Of a stretch of 64,000 bases of DNA, positions 1 through 15,000 are shown one piece after another. Location: assembly GCA_022316685.1 (NCBI GenBank), contig JAKJHU010000062.1:62001-126000 (forward strand). Direction: 5' to 3'. Below the pieces are notes generated by a model. The model searched no databases and was not told the origin of the DNA. It saw nothing but the letters and a program-made list of their open reading frames with translations. The translations under genes and the position numbers were made by a program. The stretch is from Progne subis subis. Lineage: Eukaryota; Chordata; Aves; Passeriformes; Hirundinidae. Position 1 is the stretch's first letter. The number at the start of each line of letters is the position of its first letter.

Positions 1-39
1 CTATGGCTAGTCCGAAATACACCGGGGCTGGAATCCCCG
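1..39 (-). CDS. SLCO1C1: SLCO1C1 exon 14, cut by the window edge
   Basis: Reading from the acceptor (cgcccag) at 40-46, the frame gives A then [12 protein letters not shown], matching the family's [10 protein letters not shown] motif in membrane segment 11. Phase 1 agrees with exon 13. Only the first 39 bp are inside the window. The remainder of this exon and the final coding exon lie to the left. Confidence 0.9.
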
Positions 40-3000
40 CTGGGCGTATTTAACAAATAAATAGAGGTAAAAAAAATTTACTTTCCAGGGCGATCAGTTC
101 TGATCTAGAGGCACTTCCATGCAGAGCATTAAATAATATATCCTAACAGCAATGACACTTCTACACTGCTGGCTCAGGAAGACGTGTCTTGTGCTTCCCA
201 GGCACACACCGCCCTTTCCTCCCTGTGGGGAGCCAGGAAAACACGACAAAACATCAAAAAGCCTGTGGATGTCCGTGGAAGGAGTGCTGGCCACTCCTCC
301 TGGTTTGGTTTCCTCGCCCTGCGGGACATCTCTGGGGAAGAAAAATTAGGAGATATTTCTCCTTTCTTGAGAGCAGTGGAGTCTGTTCAGCTTGGGTGTA
401 AGGGTGTCCTGCGTGTTGAGGGTGTGATGAGAAGGGACAGAGACAGTGGGGCTGGGAGCCTGCAGTGGGGCTGCAGGAGTCCTCCAAGTATCTTGAGATC
501 CTGCTGTGGCAGGGGCAAACCTACTCCAGCTCTTGGGGGTGATGGGAAGGAAAAGCCTTTTTTCATGTGCTGATGGGGAGATCATTGGCTCTGTCACCTG
601 GGGAGCCACCCACGGTTGCTGGAGGAGAAAGTGAGCCTGGAGAGAAAATTCTGGCCTGCAAAAGTGTAAGAAAGAAGCCAGCAGCTTGTTTTGATGTAGT
701 TTCATCCAGTTATCTAACTCTGCTCATGTAAATAGGTGACTTGCTTCTTGCTCTATTTTTTTTTTCATGAAGACATAGAAGATTTTAGAATTTCCAATTC
801 ATTGGCATTTCATGTTACCCTTGATTTCAGGTGGCCCTACCACAAGTTTGCAGTGAACCCTGCTCCCAGGCACACATGTAGTTAGATTAATTCCCTTAGA
901 AACTAGTGAATATATGCCTGAAATGCAATCACAAATTCTCACCCATAGCTGTTCTATGCTTGTTGCTGAGTAAGGGGACAAGATGTAACTTTGATGTTGG
1001 CTTCATAGTCTGGAGGATCACATCTCTATAAATATTGCCCTTGTGTATTTTAATCACACCTAAGAGACAATTATGTGATTTATGAAGCATAAAACAATTT
1101 TCTTTTTCCAACTTTTTTTTTTTTTTTTAAATAATATGATACTTATTTGCAGGTAGACATTGTTCTTTCCAACAATCAAAGCTTAATTCTAAGATAAGTG
1201 ATTAGTGAGGAGTGTATTAAAACCAACTCAGGAGTGCAAATGGACTTACCAAGTACTCTTATTGCCAGGGTATAAATACCAAGTGCAAATGATTTCAAGT
1301 GGGGTTTAATGCATCTAAAAATAATAATAATAAAAGAGGTGTTAACTAGAAATAAAGCATCAGGTGTAAATAATTAGAGCACAAATAGAAAAAAAGAGAA
1401 AGGAAAGAAGTGTGACCTTTTCCTCCTTAATGTCATGGACTTTGACCAAATTGCAGAAATACATAAAAAAGGTGATAAAACCAGATTGGCATCTAGGAAT
1501 TCTGAACGTCTATGCTCAACATCACATTTTAAGATGGATTTTCAGATGATATCAGCACTTGGGTGTTACTAGCGCAGGGCAAGAAAATTGATAGTGAAAT
1601 CATGCATCCATTGGATGGTTTTATTCAGTTAGACATTCCCTGAAATTACGGATCAAGTCCCAGGCTAGTACAAGATATTTAGGAACTCACTTTTCATTGC
1701 ACTCTATCTAGGATCAGGATCACACCTCCTGTAGAGGTAAATCCTGCAAACAATTCTCTGACAAATCAGACCATTTGCATTTGGACTCTTCTAAGATTGC
1801 AGGGTGAGTCCAACACACACATCCAGTTCTTCTGGCTCCAGATGAGTCCTGCTCCAGCCTTGGATCATGATCCTGGCTCCTTGAGGGAGGGAGAGGTGGT
1901 GGGCAGGAGAACAGCTGCCTTTCCCAGCCCTGCTATCAGCAGGGTGTGCATGGAGCCTCTCAGACTTGCAGGAATCACCCGCTCCCCCTCCAGCTGCTCA
2001 GAGGTGTTGTTTCTCCCAGCACGCACCAGACTGACTATTACAATCCCTAATCCAGCACAAAACTGGGTACATGTTTGATTTTGGCAAGGGACTAGTACCA
2101 GCCACATGATTGAACAAGGACATTTTTGGTATGTGGAGTAACACGTGTATCAATATATGGTAATTAATAAAGCTTTTGTCACTGTCGTTCTATTCAATAT
2201 AAATCAGAAACAACGAAACGGGCTGAAATTCAATTTGTCACTACGGATGAGCACAGCACTCTGGAGGTACAGTCTGTGTGGCCTGAACTAAGGTGGCCTC
2301 TGCTTCTGCAAAAATTAATGCAATTGGGAATATGTTTAAAAAAAATAATAAAGACATTTCAGGGGGTAGTTTGCAACACTTTATTCTCTAATGTCCTGGT
2401 GAAGCATTATCATCACACAATCTATAGATTGTGACTTATACAAGCACTGCCATCTATGAGGGTATGACTGCAAAATGATTTTAAGTTGGAACAGTGTCTT
2501 GCTCTCCTACTAGGCACTTGCTACACAAGCACTTCTGAGCCTAGAGTCCTCCTAAACAAGTCTAAGGGCATAGAAAACAAAAAGTGGAAAATAAAACCAA
2601 CAGCTGGAAAATTGATATGTATTTCATTGGATTTATATCCTGCAAAAAATATTCTCTTTCAGATGAAAAAAAAAAAAATTGTTTTATTCTTTATATTGTC
2701 TTTGCACGGAAACAGGAGTCCTTTGTGATCCTGAGTGATATCCAGACCTCTTAGGGAGATCTGAGACTTCCTTTTCACTGCCTAATCACCTGCTATTAAT
2801 AGCTGGCACTGGAACAACAGCAATCTGAACTCCAGGGCTTTTTTCTCAAAAACTTCAGGGCTTTCCCAAATTCCTTGACTACTGTAATCAGGTTAATACC
2901 ACCAAAATGACATTTCAGCAAAGGACTTGGTCACCAGCTGTAAGCATATTTCAATGACTTCAGTGTGCAAACCATCAAAGTACAAGTCACTAAATCTTAA

Positions 3001-6000
3001 AGGCTTTTAGGGATTTAGCTGTATTTGTCCTCCATGGCAGGTGCAATGATATCTGCTCATCTGAAAACATCAGCTTGCTTAAGTACTGGAATCTTAACAG
3101 AGATGACTGAATTACAGAATAATTTTTAAAAGAGATCATTGGAAAAAAAAAATACATAATGAATTCTGCATCTTGACCTTGGGACTATTTGTGTTCAAAG
3201 AAAATTTATTTTCCTTCTGGTAACGGAATCACACTTTCAATTCAGCCAGATTTTTGGAGAAAGTCAGTCAGTGATGGATTTCAAAGAAGACAAAAGTAAG
3301 TGTGAGCTTAAAGTGGAATTATGCCCACAGGTCATTTGCAGTGCAGGAGAAAAAATATATATAAAAAAGGATTGAACATACTAAAACCTGTTTTATTTAG
3401 CTGCACATCAAAGGTGGAGGCCTTCAATCCAGCAGGAAAACACATAACTTCTCAGTTTCAGTTAAACGTCTCTCAAAGTAAAATGATTTTCAACAGCAAT
3501 AAAAGCATTAGGGCAGAACCAATAAAACTGTTTTGCTGATTTCATCTAACAAAGTGGTTTAGTACTGTAATTGAAAACCTTTCTAACTAAACCTTTTCTA
3601 ACTAAATAGATTGAGCAGTAAGACCCCCAAGACCAAGTTCTTAGGGCTGAGAAGAGCAGGCAGCTCCGTGTGATTTAAGCTTGTACATGTTCAGTTATGA
3701 ACATCCCCCCAACACCTCATTTTTTATGCAGTGGAACAAGAAGAAAGCAGGAGGTTGAGCATGCCTACCACAATTTTGGTGGCCCACACAATGAGGCCCT
3801 TTGTGGTACCAGATCTGCACATTTTCCACCGTATGTCTTACGGATAGATGGAAGACATCATGTAGAGGGGAAGGGAACTGCGTCCCTGCATAGCTCTATG
3901 CCCATATTTATCCAAAATGTCAGAAGCAACCACAGAGAGCAATCTGGCAGTAATCCTGAAGGCTTTGCTACAAGCTCTGCACTCGTGAATCATCCTCATC
4001 TTGGCGCATGGACAGTTCAGTTGTGCAGAAGGTTCAGTAAAAATGGTCTAAAATGGATTACAGTATGATTGTTCTTGGAGTGAGCCCTTGGGGGGAGAGA
4101 GATGCTGTGTGGTTTTCCTGAAAGGCCTGGGAGGAAAGCTGTGCAGCTTGTGTACGCCTCACTGGCAGTGTTTGTGCAGAGCAGTGAAGAAGTGTCCTCA
4201 CCTCAGCCATTTCTGAAAGTCTCTCTGAGAAATTTTATTCTGGTTCAAGGATTGTGATGGAACCGTAGCTGAAGTCACATTTCTTTATTTAGGTTTTTCC
4301 TTATGACCTATGTTCAGCCAGTTCTAACACTGGCATTGTCCATGTGGTAAAAAGATACCAGCAATGAGACAGGTCCAGAAAATTTAAATCAAAAACAAAG
4401 AGAATTTGGGAGCAATAAAACATGGTTATAATACTAAAGATTAGTTAGACTGGATTTACTTTTGTTTTGTTTGACAAGTAGAATGTGCCCATCTGGAAAT
4501 AATTTGGAAAAAGGAACTGAGAAAGAAAGGTTTCCAAAACAGAGCAGAGCAGGACTTGGAATCCAAAAATTGCAAGTAGCTGACAGAAATCCAGATTAAG
4601 CACTTGTAGTATTAAATGCCTTTTGCACTTGCTAGAATTAGCTGCAAAGCTTACAGGGATGGACAAATATTGTTCCAGCAGTTAAATATGCATTGGGACA
4701 AGCATTCAATAAATCTGTGATTATCACAATAGGAAAAAAACCTCACGCTAAAACAATCATTAAAACAAGGAGAAAAATCTGGGAGAGAACAGTTATATGG
4801 AATATGCCACCTTGCACAGCTGCAAAACATTTCCCAATACTAGGAATACCAGGAGGGGAGGGAGCAGCAGTCACATGTCCAAACACTTTGAAAACATTTG
4901 ACAGTGCTAGCAGAAATGATTTCTTACCTTAGGAGCAGTATGTATCCGGGTGTGCCACCTACTGACAAAGTGTATGAAGTGATAACTGATATTACGAGAA
5001 AATACAGAAACATTTTGGGACACTCATTTCCTTTTTGACATGGTCCCACCACAGCTGAGGAGCTTTGTGAAGATTCAAAGGTTCCCACGCAGCTGCAGTT
5101 AAAGAATACCTGGAAGAGAGCAGACAAAAGTGTATAATAACCTAAAGGGTGGAGAAGGGGATATTTAGGAATTACACATCATGCTTTTCTGGATGGCTGA
5201 AAGTTTAAGTCCAAAATGGGAAACATTTTACAAAAGGAAAAGCTTATTCAATGAAGGAGGAAATTACAAAGTATCTACAGTTGATGAATCTAGTTATTAG
5301 GTTTTTTCCAAGAGTCTTGGTAGTCAGCAGCTCGAAAAAAGAAAAAGAAGAAAGCCTCCAACATTCTCTGATTTCTGCTGGCAACAGCAAATGAGAAAAT
5401 TCTAAATGTTGGTAGCGTGTGGGAAATCAAGGCACAGAAAATCCTCAAAATCTTGTGCATGCAGGCCCAAACACAGTAATGAATACAGGGTTCAACCTGA
5501 GACCTTGGAGAAGGTTTCCAAATTTAGAGACCTTAAGCAAAAATGTGGGTTTGTAGTTTAAGCAAAGACATATTAAGCTAGGTAGTGGAAAGTGCTAAAG
5601 CTCTAAAGTATAGGTGTAGAAGTAGTTAAAGAAATAGTAAAAAGTTTTAAGGTGTTGCAAGTACGTTTGTGTGTCACTCTATGACTGGATAAGAAAGCCT
5701 GCATTGTGGTAGGATGTGTGATACAGTTTAATTAGCTGTTGGGGTGAAAGTAAAAATAATACGTGTGGCAGTAGATTATTGGCTAATAAACCTTTAAAAC
5801 CCCCTGTAACCTGTGGGCTTGTGACCACACCTGACCTCTAACTTATGCGGTGAAGACATTCTCACCCTTCATGAGACTGATGCAACAAATAACGCTTTAA
5901 ACACCTCTTGGTGGTCCCATTTGTGGCAGATCGCTAAAAAACCCTGAGGAGTTCAGGGCTGAAGAGGACGTGCCACGCTCAGTTCAACTCTACTTACTGT

Positions 6001-9000
6001 GGCAGACCTGGTTGTATCAGAACAAAAAAAAAAAAAAAAAAAGAAATGATCACATCGCATATGGAAAGGAAAGATCGCCTTACGGTGCTTTTCCCACTGC
6101 CGTTGGATGCCTGGCAGCCGGCGAGGCAGGCAGAAACATAGGTAACCCCATTCTCCCCACAGATGGGGTCCCAGTCGTTCTGGGAACACGAGCAGCCTGA
6201 GTTGCACTCTGAAAACAGGGCTTCCTCGTAATCAGTCATCGGTTTAGCTCTGCGGAAAAAGGGAAGTTGCAAAGGTATTGATGTGGAGGTAATCACGATG
6301 ATGTCCTGGGTTATGCTCTCTGCCAGGTGCACCTGGCCAGATCTTCCCTCTGTAGCCCATTACATCTTGTCTCTTCACATCCACACAGCAGTGTAAATCC
6401 TTTTTTCCCTGTTATCCAGAGGTTTTCACACTATCACGCCACCTACTGTGAGACAGCATTTACTTTATTAAGGGGGAAAATGAACAATTTATATTCATGC
6501 ATTTTCTCAGATTTTCTAAGGTTTTATGTAGTTTAAACACAACTAGGCAAATAGCAAAGAAGGATTGAGTTACTCATGGGAAATGGTCTCTGTGGAAGTT
6601 AGCAAGGAACTTACCAGAATGGGATTCATCCAAACTGGGTGTCTGATACCTTGCACAACACCTCTCTGCCAAATTCAGCTATCAGACACCAGTGGAGCAG
6701 CTACCAGAGCTGCTGTGAGTCAGTGCTGGAAATTCCTCCCAAAAAGTTAGTTAAAATGGGCAAAAATGTTAGCCTCAGGTGTACCTCATGGTTAACATCA
6801 TGGTTAATCCATGAATCCTTAAGTTTTGAGTTCAAAGGCTACTAAATGCCATTCATTGTTCAGCAGCACACAAGGGCAAGAAACAATTAATTGAATCTCT
6901 TCCCTCCTGCTGAGCTACTCACATTTCCAGGAATCACTGGGCTCAAAGGATGGGTCCCATGGCAATAATAATTAAAAAGTAATCAGAAAATTAATCTGCA
7001 CTTGTGACATAAGCCCCACTGGTTTATGCCATAATCATGAGAGGGTCATGACACAACGCCCACCGGAATGGAGCCGTTTCCATTGATTTGAATCAAATTT
7101 CTGGGAAGCATATTCAGGTCAGTCACTCTCCTTTCAACACTATATCCTTTGTGAAATAAAATGAGGAAGGAGTTTGGTTTGCAGCAGCCCTTTCTGCTGG
7201 AGCATGGCCCTCCCAGCATACCCGTGGTACGACACAGTCAGTCCGGCCACGTCCGAGTTCTCACAGCCCATGGCAAACAACGAGAGGAGCAAAAGGTAAC
7301 CAAAGAAAGATGATCCCAAGGAAAGTTTTGCAGCCCCTAAAACACCGATTCCAAATTTCTTCATGATCAGTCCTCCAGAGAAAATGCCAAAGGCCACAGC
7401 AGGAATGTTAATAAGACCTGAAATTGAACAGAGAAATCTGTATTAATGAAAATACCAGCTCAATGGACTAACCTTGTCAGCCACAAAAACAGCTGCAGCA
7501 ATCAGATGAAGGAACACAACATAAAAGATCTTCAGCCAGGGCATTTTATTTTGTCCAGACTTAGACTGATCCTTGGAGCGTTACAAAGGTGCTGGGACAG
7601 CTTTGAAAAACTTACTCCCAATGCTTCTTTGCTGGTTCTTTGACAGAGATTATGGATAAAGTTTAGATAATGCTCTTCCAATTTCTTAAGCTAGGTGCTT
7701 TTTATCCACAATTAGTTTGTCAGTAGAGTAATCTGCTGATTCCCAGAGGACAAATTTTATCTAATGTTATGAAAGCCAGAGCAAGACCTGCCTTTTTACT
7801 TTTTTTTTTTTAGTGCTCTGACAATTTTGATATATGCCAGAGATTGTGATAGAAATTGTTTTTTAAAAAAGAAGAAAGAGTAAAAGAAGTTGTGAAAGAG
7901 AAATAAACACTGTGAGTTTGAGTCAGCCCTCAGGTTTCTTAGGAAGGGTGGATTTGGAGAGAAAGGAAAAGGAAAAAGAAAAATCACCTCATTGCAGGGA
8001 TAGCCACTCAGCAGGATCCTTCCCTAACCAAGCCATCACACTCTGTTGGATATAGTCCCTATGTTCAGAGAAGTCAAATGGTTCTTAATCCTCACTCAGT
8101 TTGCACATACCTGGAAGCTTAGCTCCAGAAAATCTTTAAATACAATGAGAAGTACTATACTGAATGTAGGGATTGTTTTCTGGACTTTCTTTGGCCATCA
8201 ACTACACTTGAAGATTTCTCCTTGCTTTGAGGAGTTTTGTGCCAGGAAATTCCAGCTTCTATCTTTAACGGAATTAACATAGCACAATGGATCATTACAG
8301 CTTTTCCGCATATATATACCTCTGTTGCTGTGCAACTAATGCTGCTCTGGAACAAGGCAGTTCCCTCTGTCTTGGGTAGATGTAAACCTCTTTGCTGCTT
8401 AATGCTATTGAAGCCCTGGACCTCTGGAGCTGAACCCCTCCATGCAGGTTCAGCAACTGGGCAGTCAAGTCCACCCTCCTGAAGTCAGCTACAAAATGTT
8501 GATTTCTGTACCCAAAGGCTGAAGCAGCTTCTCTGTCTATGGGACAGCTTGGGATATGCCTTGACTTCCTTTTATTTAACACCAATCTCCTCAGAGATTC
8601 ACCCTTAGCAGTCACTGATCTTCGTTTTGTTGAAATAAATGGGAAGCCATCAAGGCAGCAGATCTGTCTGATGATAAATTTATTTAAACTATTTTAAAGT
8701 AATTTCTTTTTTTATTTTCATGTGTTTACATATATTACTTTTCAAATGTCCAGTTAAATGGGAATTAAGATATCATATCATGTAAACTTTTACAGTAACT
8801 CTTGCATAGATAAACTCAGAGTTCATTAGTGCTGAAGGAGAAATGAAATAACTTACCTTTTATGAGCTATTACTTAAAGTCAAACAAGGAAGGAGGAGAA
8901 ATGAATATACCCTAAAAAAAATACAATTTTTCCTATGTGCATATGCCACTCCTAAAATGTCCATTTTAAAGATATCAAGAATCAGATATAGCATTACCTA

Positions 9001-12000
9001 TAACAAAGTTAGTTTTAGAAGATGTCTGCCCATACTGTTGCTCAATATATTTTGGCTTATATGTCACCATGCCAATTAAAGAATTGAACTGAATGATACT
9101 TGCACACAAATACAGAATGTAAACTGGATTCCCAAAGAGGCTCTTCAGTGATGGCAAGAAGTCTGCAAGACAAAACAGCAGAAATAACAAGCAGGCCAGA
9201 GAGAGAATAACTGCTGTGAGTAATGCTTTGTAACTCCAAAAACCCCCAAACCGTAAAATATTTCAGAGGGAATCTGTGAAGTTCCATGATGCTCCTAACA
9301 GACACCCCCCACTTCTGGATGGAGGAACAGTGGAGCAAAACACTAAGCATCAATTTCCCAGAAGAGATATCTTGTTTGAAATACCTTCTTTCCGTCATAA
9401 ACCAGGAATGATTTGGTTTCTATGTGTCCTCAACAGCTGCAGCACCATTTAGCTTAACCTGGGGCAAAGAGTGCTCGGCACAGCTGACAGTAAGCATAGG
9501 TACAGATTGAGGTACAGATTCAAGTTCTTGGGGAAAATGCTTTTGGCAAAATGCATGGCCAAAGAAAAGCAATTGTGCAAAGCAAGTCCTGACAAAATCC
9601 AGCCTCCTCTAATACTGCAGCTGGCCTGTGCCCATCTATATTCTGATCAGACATTGTACATGTTTTCCTAATGCACGAACTCACGAGAAAAAAATAATAA
9701 GCAAAAAAACAAGAGTTGGTTTTCTTTTGAGCACCACTTCTGCAACAGCCACCATATGCAAATAAAAAATTTTACAGAGCTTCATGATATATGCTGGGCC
9801 ACTATTGTAATTTTACAAATCTCAGCCAAAGACATTCTTATGCAACAGCAAGTGCAGGGAACATTGAAGTGACCTTTTTTTGTGTACTGTTGAGTTGGAC
9901 AGTGAAACCCAGGGGGAAAAAACCATTAAAATAGGGACTCAGAAAGTATAAAATCTTTAAGTCTAAAAGCCTTTGAGAGAAAAACTCAACAATCAGGAAG
10001 AAAACTCAAGTGCTTTGCCTTTTGCCAACTCTGCAAGCTTCGCTTGTTGCCAATGGGATGCGCGCTGGTCCTTGTTCTCCTCGATGATGAACTTGGAGTG
10101 CTCGGAAGAGGTGCTGGAGTCCTTCCTGCTCTCAGGTTTTGGGAGGTGCTTGGGCAGGAACCAGAAGGGGATGCCAGCCAGGACGCTGATCACCCCAGCT
10201 ATCAGGTACCCCAGCCACCACGCTCCCACCCACTGCACGTCCTTGGGGCTTATCGTGACGCTGTCTGGAGAAAGCGGAAAAGAGGAAACAAATAAATACA
10301 TTTTGAGAATGTTTGCTGCTGATAAGGAAAGTGGTTTTGCAGGGACTTTCCAACCCCAGCCCGCCAGGTTTAGCTGTGCTCTGTGTCACAATGGGCCTTT
10401 TACAGGAGCAGCTGTGGGGACACGCTGAGGACACACTGATTGCTGAGGCACAGCAGCAGCCCAGCCCTGGCACTGCTGGGCCACTTGCACATCCCCAGAG
10501 ACGCTGCAAGGACCAGCATGTGGGGCAGTCCAGGGGGCCACTCACATGCTCAGAACAGTCAGGTTGCTCTGCACAAAAGCCCCAGGAAAAAAGAGATGTT
10601 TTCCTCCTTTTTTTGTTTTTTTTTTCCTATTTCCTCAGAGGGAGGGCAATCAGCAGACTTGGTACTGTCTGCCAAATCACTTTTCTGGGCAACAACAGGA
10701 TATTAAAAAAGCACAGGCAGGATCCTGAGCCTCAGTCCTGTTTCCTCCTGGCTCCCATTATCTCTCCAGAGCCTCCTTACCAAAGCAGCTCTTGGAGGCA
10801 CCTGCTGCCGATCTGCTGGAGCTGAGGAAGAGTCAGACCTCCTTCTTCCTCTACACCCATCCTTCTTGCCAGCCTATTCTGCATGGACCACTACACTGCT
10901 GTCATCCTTTTCATTTCAGGACGTGCCTATCCCACCCCTGCTAGCCCCTCATGCCTAGGAGATAACCAGAGAGCCCTTGGTCTACAATAGGCATTTTGGA
11001 GCCTGACTGGATTTTTAAAGCCCAAGTGCTCTGACTTACCCAGATCTACAAAGCCAATGTCAACGTAAAGTTTGGCACACAGGGATCCCAGGAGAAAGCC
11101 AAATATCGGCCCTATAATCGCGACTGTCTGTACGCAGCCTGGAATGGAAAACGGGAATGTTACACTCCTGAGCTAAAAAGGGAACTGGTTCTTCTGCACC
11201 TGACAGCAGATTACGGCAGCAAGAGATACAGTTACACAAATTGAAATATTTTCAAGGAGAAAAAAAGAAATAAATTTTCCCCACTACGATGACACTTTTT
11301 TTGTGGTTAGCCAATTAAAGAGTTAAATTCAGCCTGAAGGAAAAGATGTCAGGAAACTGAAGGGCCTAAACTCAATAGCAGCACCAATCTATTTTTGCTA
11401 GAAATGCTTTAGCTGACAAGATTAAAGTAACTGGAAAGCAAATGTCATTTTTTAGAGGTAACTGATCACTCTAAGTTGAGGCAGGCCCTGAATAGGCTGA
11501 GAAATCACTTTCCTTTGTTTCCACTCTTAATATGTTTCAATACACCCTCAGCCTAACTTTCTGAATACTTGGAATTTGAAAAAATTCACCTGGAAATCTG
11601 GGAAGACTGAATCTTTTACAGAGAGAATCTGAGTTTTTGCCTTTTGCCTGGTTGGAAACTTGTCAAGAGCAGATGCTGATGAGATAGGACTTTTTGGTAA
11701 TATTTCAGGTGAATGTGCAGTGATCAGACAATGAACACAAGGGAACACTGATCCCAATTTTCTAAACTTTCACTACTATTGTTTATAATCTTACATGAAT
11801 CTGGAGGCAATGTTTTGAATCCCCACTGAAATTCCGTTTTAAGTTCTTAAAAGAGTGACTGGTTTTTTTATCACTTTCCAGAGAACTGAATGTGCACAGA
11901 GGCTCAGCAGTCCACATCCAGAAGACTTAGGAAGATTAGGGTAACAGCAGGAACCCAAGGTCAAATTCTTTCACCAAATTCAGATAATGGAACTGTGCTG

Positions 12001-15000
12001 GTATAATTAAATGGGAACTTTGTCCCTTGAGTATACGTGGCAGTTAAATAAACTTTAATATTGGAAATTATGCAAAAAAAACAATCAGAGCAAGTTAATT
12101 CAATAACATTCATTCCATTATTCAGAATGACTCAGTTTCCTCTGGGGAAAAAATCCATTAGGAAAAAGAAATAATGTTTATTTTACCAATATATAAGGCA
12201 GCATTCTCTTCAACAGCATAATCATCGATGTATGCAATGCCCAGGGGCTGGATAGGGGTTTCACCTATTCCACGCAAAAGATTTCCGAGTAAAACATAGA
12301 TCCACATGGAAGAGCCTGCTTCCTTTTCACACCCTGTGTGCATAACAAGAGAACACAACGATGTGTTTAGAGTAATAGCCTGACGCTGAGAGCTCAGGGC
12401 TTCTAAAATACTTCTGTTGTGGGAGAAACAGTAGGAAAACTGTGAGGTTTAAGGTAACCAAATTTTTAGCAAGAGCTGCCTCAAAGATATTACAATTTTG
12501 CTGGTTTTATAAATTTGTCACCACAACCCATTTTAGAGAACTCTTTCACTTCCTTCTAACCAAAACTGGGATCTCTTGACAGAGGGATTTGGGAAACATT
12601 GAGGATAGTGAGCACTACCAGCACCAAGATTTAACAGAGATCATTCTCACCTGCATTTATTTTTGTTTGAGATTTCTCCAAGGCTGAGAGTGGAGCTTGG
12701 CTTTTATCCTGCAGACATGGAGAGAGGCTAACAGTTGAATTGATGGTGGAAGGGAATCTTTCGTACCTGTATCTGTTTAGAAAACAAAGTTGTATTTATT
12801 CATAAGTGCTGATAAGAAAAAGCAATCAGATCTGTAACCACCAGATAGGCCTACAGCACTTAAATGCAAATTTCATCTGCATCCATATGAATCCATCTGG
12901 ATCCACTGCAAGTGGTAGTTTACAGGGCACAAACAGAGCTCCCCTTATACTGCAGCTGTACATGGAAATTGTCCCATTGGCTCTTTTTGCATCAGTGATT
13001 CATTTCAGTTTAACAGGCACTTTGCTCTACTATGATACATGAATTTGGACGGAGATGATCAGACACTGGTTTGTGATTGGTACTCAGATTGTCTTCCTGA
13101 GTTTAGTCACCACTTCTTTACTGACCTTTCAACAATTCCTACACCACATCAAAATGTGGCCAATCAAGATAGGAGACTGATAAAAAAAATATGTTGATTA
13201 CAACTGAAAATTGTATACATGTTAAATTATTTGCGCTACAGTAATAAACCTCTTCACAACAAAAAAATTAAATTTAGTCACCACATCCCCATATGCCTAT
13301 TTCTATCTCCATAATCAATGCCTAAATGTTTTAGTGAGCTGCCATTCAGTGTGCAGAGCCCAGCTGGAAAACAGGGATCACTTTGCTCTTACCGTCCCAT
13401 GAAGAACTGGGGCATTGCGATTAGGAACGTTCCAGCTGACATAATTAAGCAGCCTGCTCCAATTATTCTTGGCCTGTGAAGCTTTGCTCCAAAGTAGCTC
13501 ACTAGAATTATGATGAGGAGGTTCCCTTTGAGAGTAAAAAAGGAAAACAAAGTTTTACTGCTTGTCGATAAGAGATCCCTTAAAATAACAATTCTTAGCA
13601 CATAGTATAGGCATTCAGGGAGAATGGGGTTGGTCTTCCACTTTCTTTCCAGGCATTCTACAGGAGCCCAATGCCTTCTGTGATAGGAGAACCATTGGGA
13701 TAAACAGCTGGAAAAGAGGAGAAGGATTGTGCCCTCTGAAGAGAGCAAATAATCAGAAAAGCAGAAAAAGGAGGAATGAAATAGAGTTTTATACACTTTG
13801 GCTCAGATTTCATTCCTAGGAGTAACACAGTCCACTGAACACCCATGAGATAAATTCAGAAATCTGAAACTGCAAAAGACATGCTGGAAACCTTAGTGTG
13901 AGAGGGAAGGAGAGGGACGGGACAAGAAATGTACATTACAGTTAGAGGTTTGTCCTCCTGCTGCTCAACAAATCACAAAGGACAAACACTTGTGGGGGAG
14001 GTGGACTTCTGCCTGCAGAAATCAGTGCAGGCAAATTCTCATTCAACACTCAAAGTGTCTGTTAGTATGAATGAGCTTATCTTAACAAATTACTTTTTTT
14101 TTTTTTTTAATGTCTGTGCTGAATGGTTTGTATTAGCAACTTTATCCTATTGAACATGATCATACAGATAGTCCCACTTATTTTTACTAGGTGAATCTTG
14201 TTTAGTTTTGTGATTCAGGGATATTCATACAATCATTCTTCACAACAAATTGCATCACCTTTTTTTTTTTTTTTTTTTTTTTTTCCCTGAAAATAAAAAT
14301 GGGTATCTACAGCACATACCAATTTCAAAACTTCCATCAATAACACCAACCAAAGAGGAAGGGATGTCGAATCTTCTTTCTATTTGTGTGATAGTACTTT
14401 TTAGATAACTTCCTGACAGTGCTTTAGCAAAATAAACAAAAGACAATGCACCAAGAAATATCTGTGAAAAAAAAAAAAAAACCAACAAAAAAAGACAGTG
14501 ATTAACATCAGGCAGTACAAAAGATGTATGAATTATTTTTAAACAAGTTCTGCATTCTTACCTCTTCTTTTGCCAAGTAGCCAAACCAATATTTCTCCTA
14601 CTTTTTATTAAATGCTAGATTGCTGATTTGTTCATCTTTTATGAACAATATTGATAAAACCTGAATTGTCTTCCAACCGTTGCTAATTTCAGGCAGATGC
14701 CAAAGCTATTTCTCTGTTGAAAGACAGAAACCTGTGATTTTCTCAGGAGGGTGTATCTTACACTGTAACCATGTGGATAAATGCTAGGTATGGTTTCGTG
14801 GAGAGGCGAGTTCTTGAACATTTTAAAATAAGTTACACGTTCCGTGAGATGAACAGTGACCTGTCAGCCAATTCTCTTCTCGGCTCATCCTTCCCCTACA
14901 AGATCTCTTGCAATCTCTAATACATCTCTTGCATTTCCCTCTGAGTGCACCCTGCATTTTGCTGGGGACAACCTTCTCCCATCCTTTTGATCTGCAGAGA

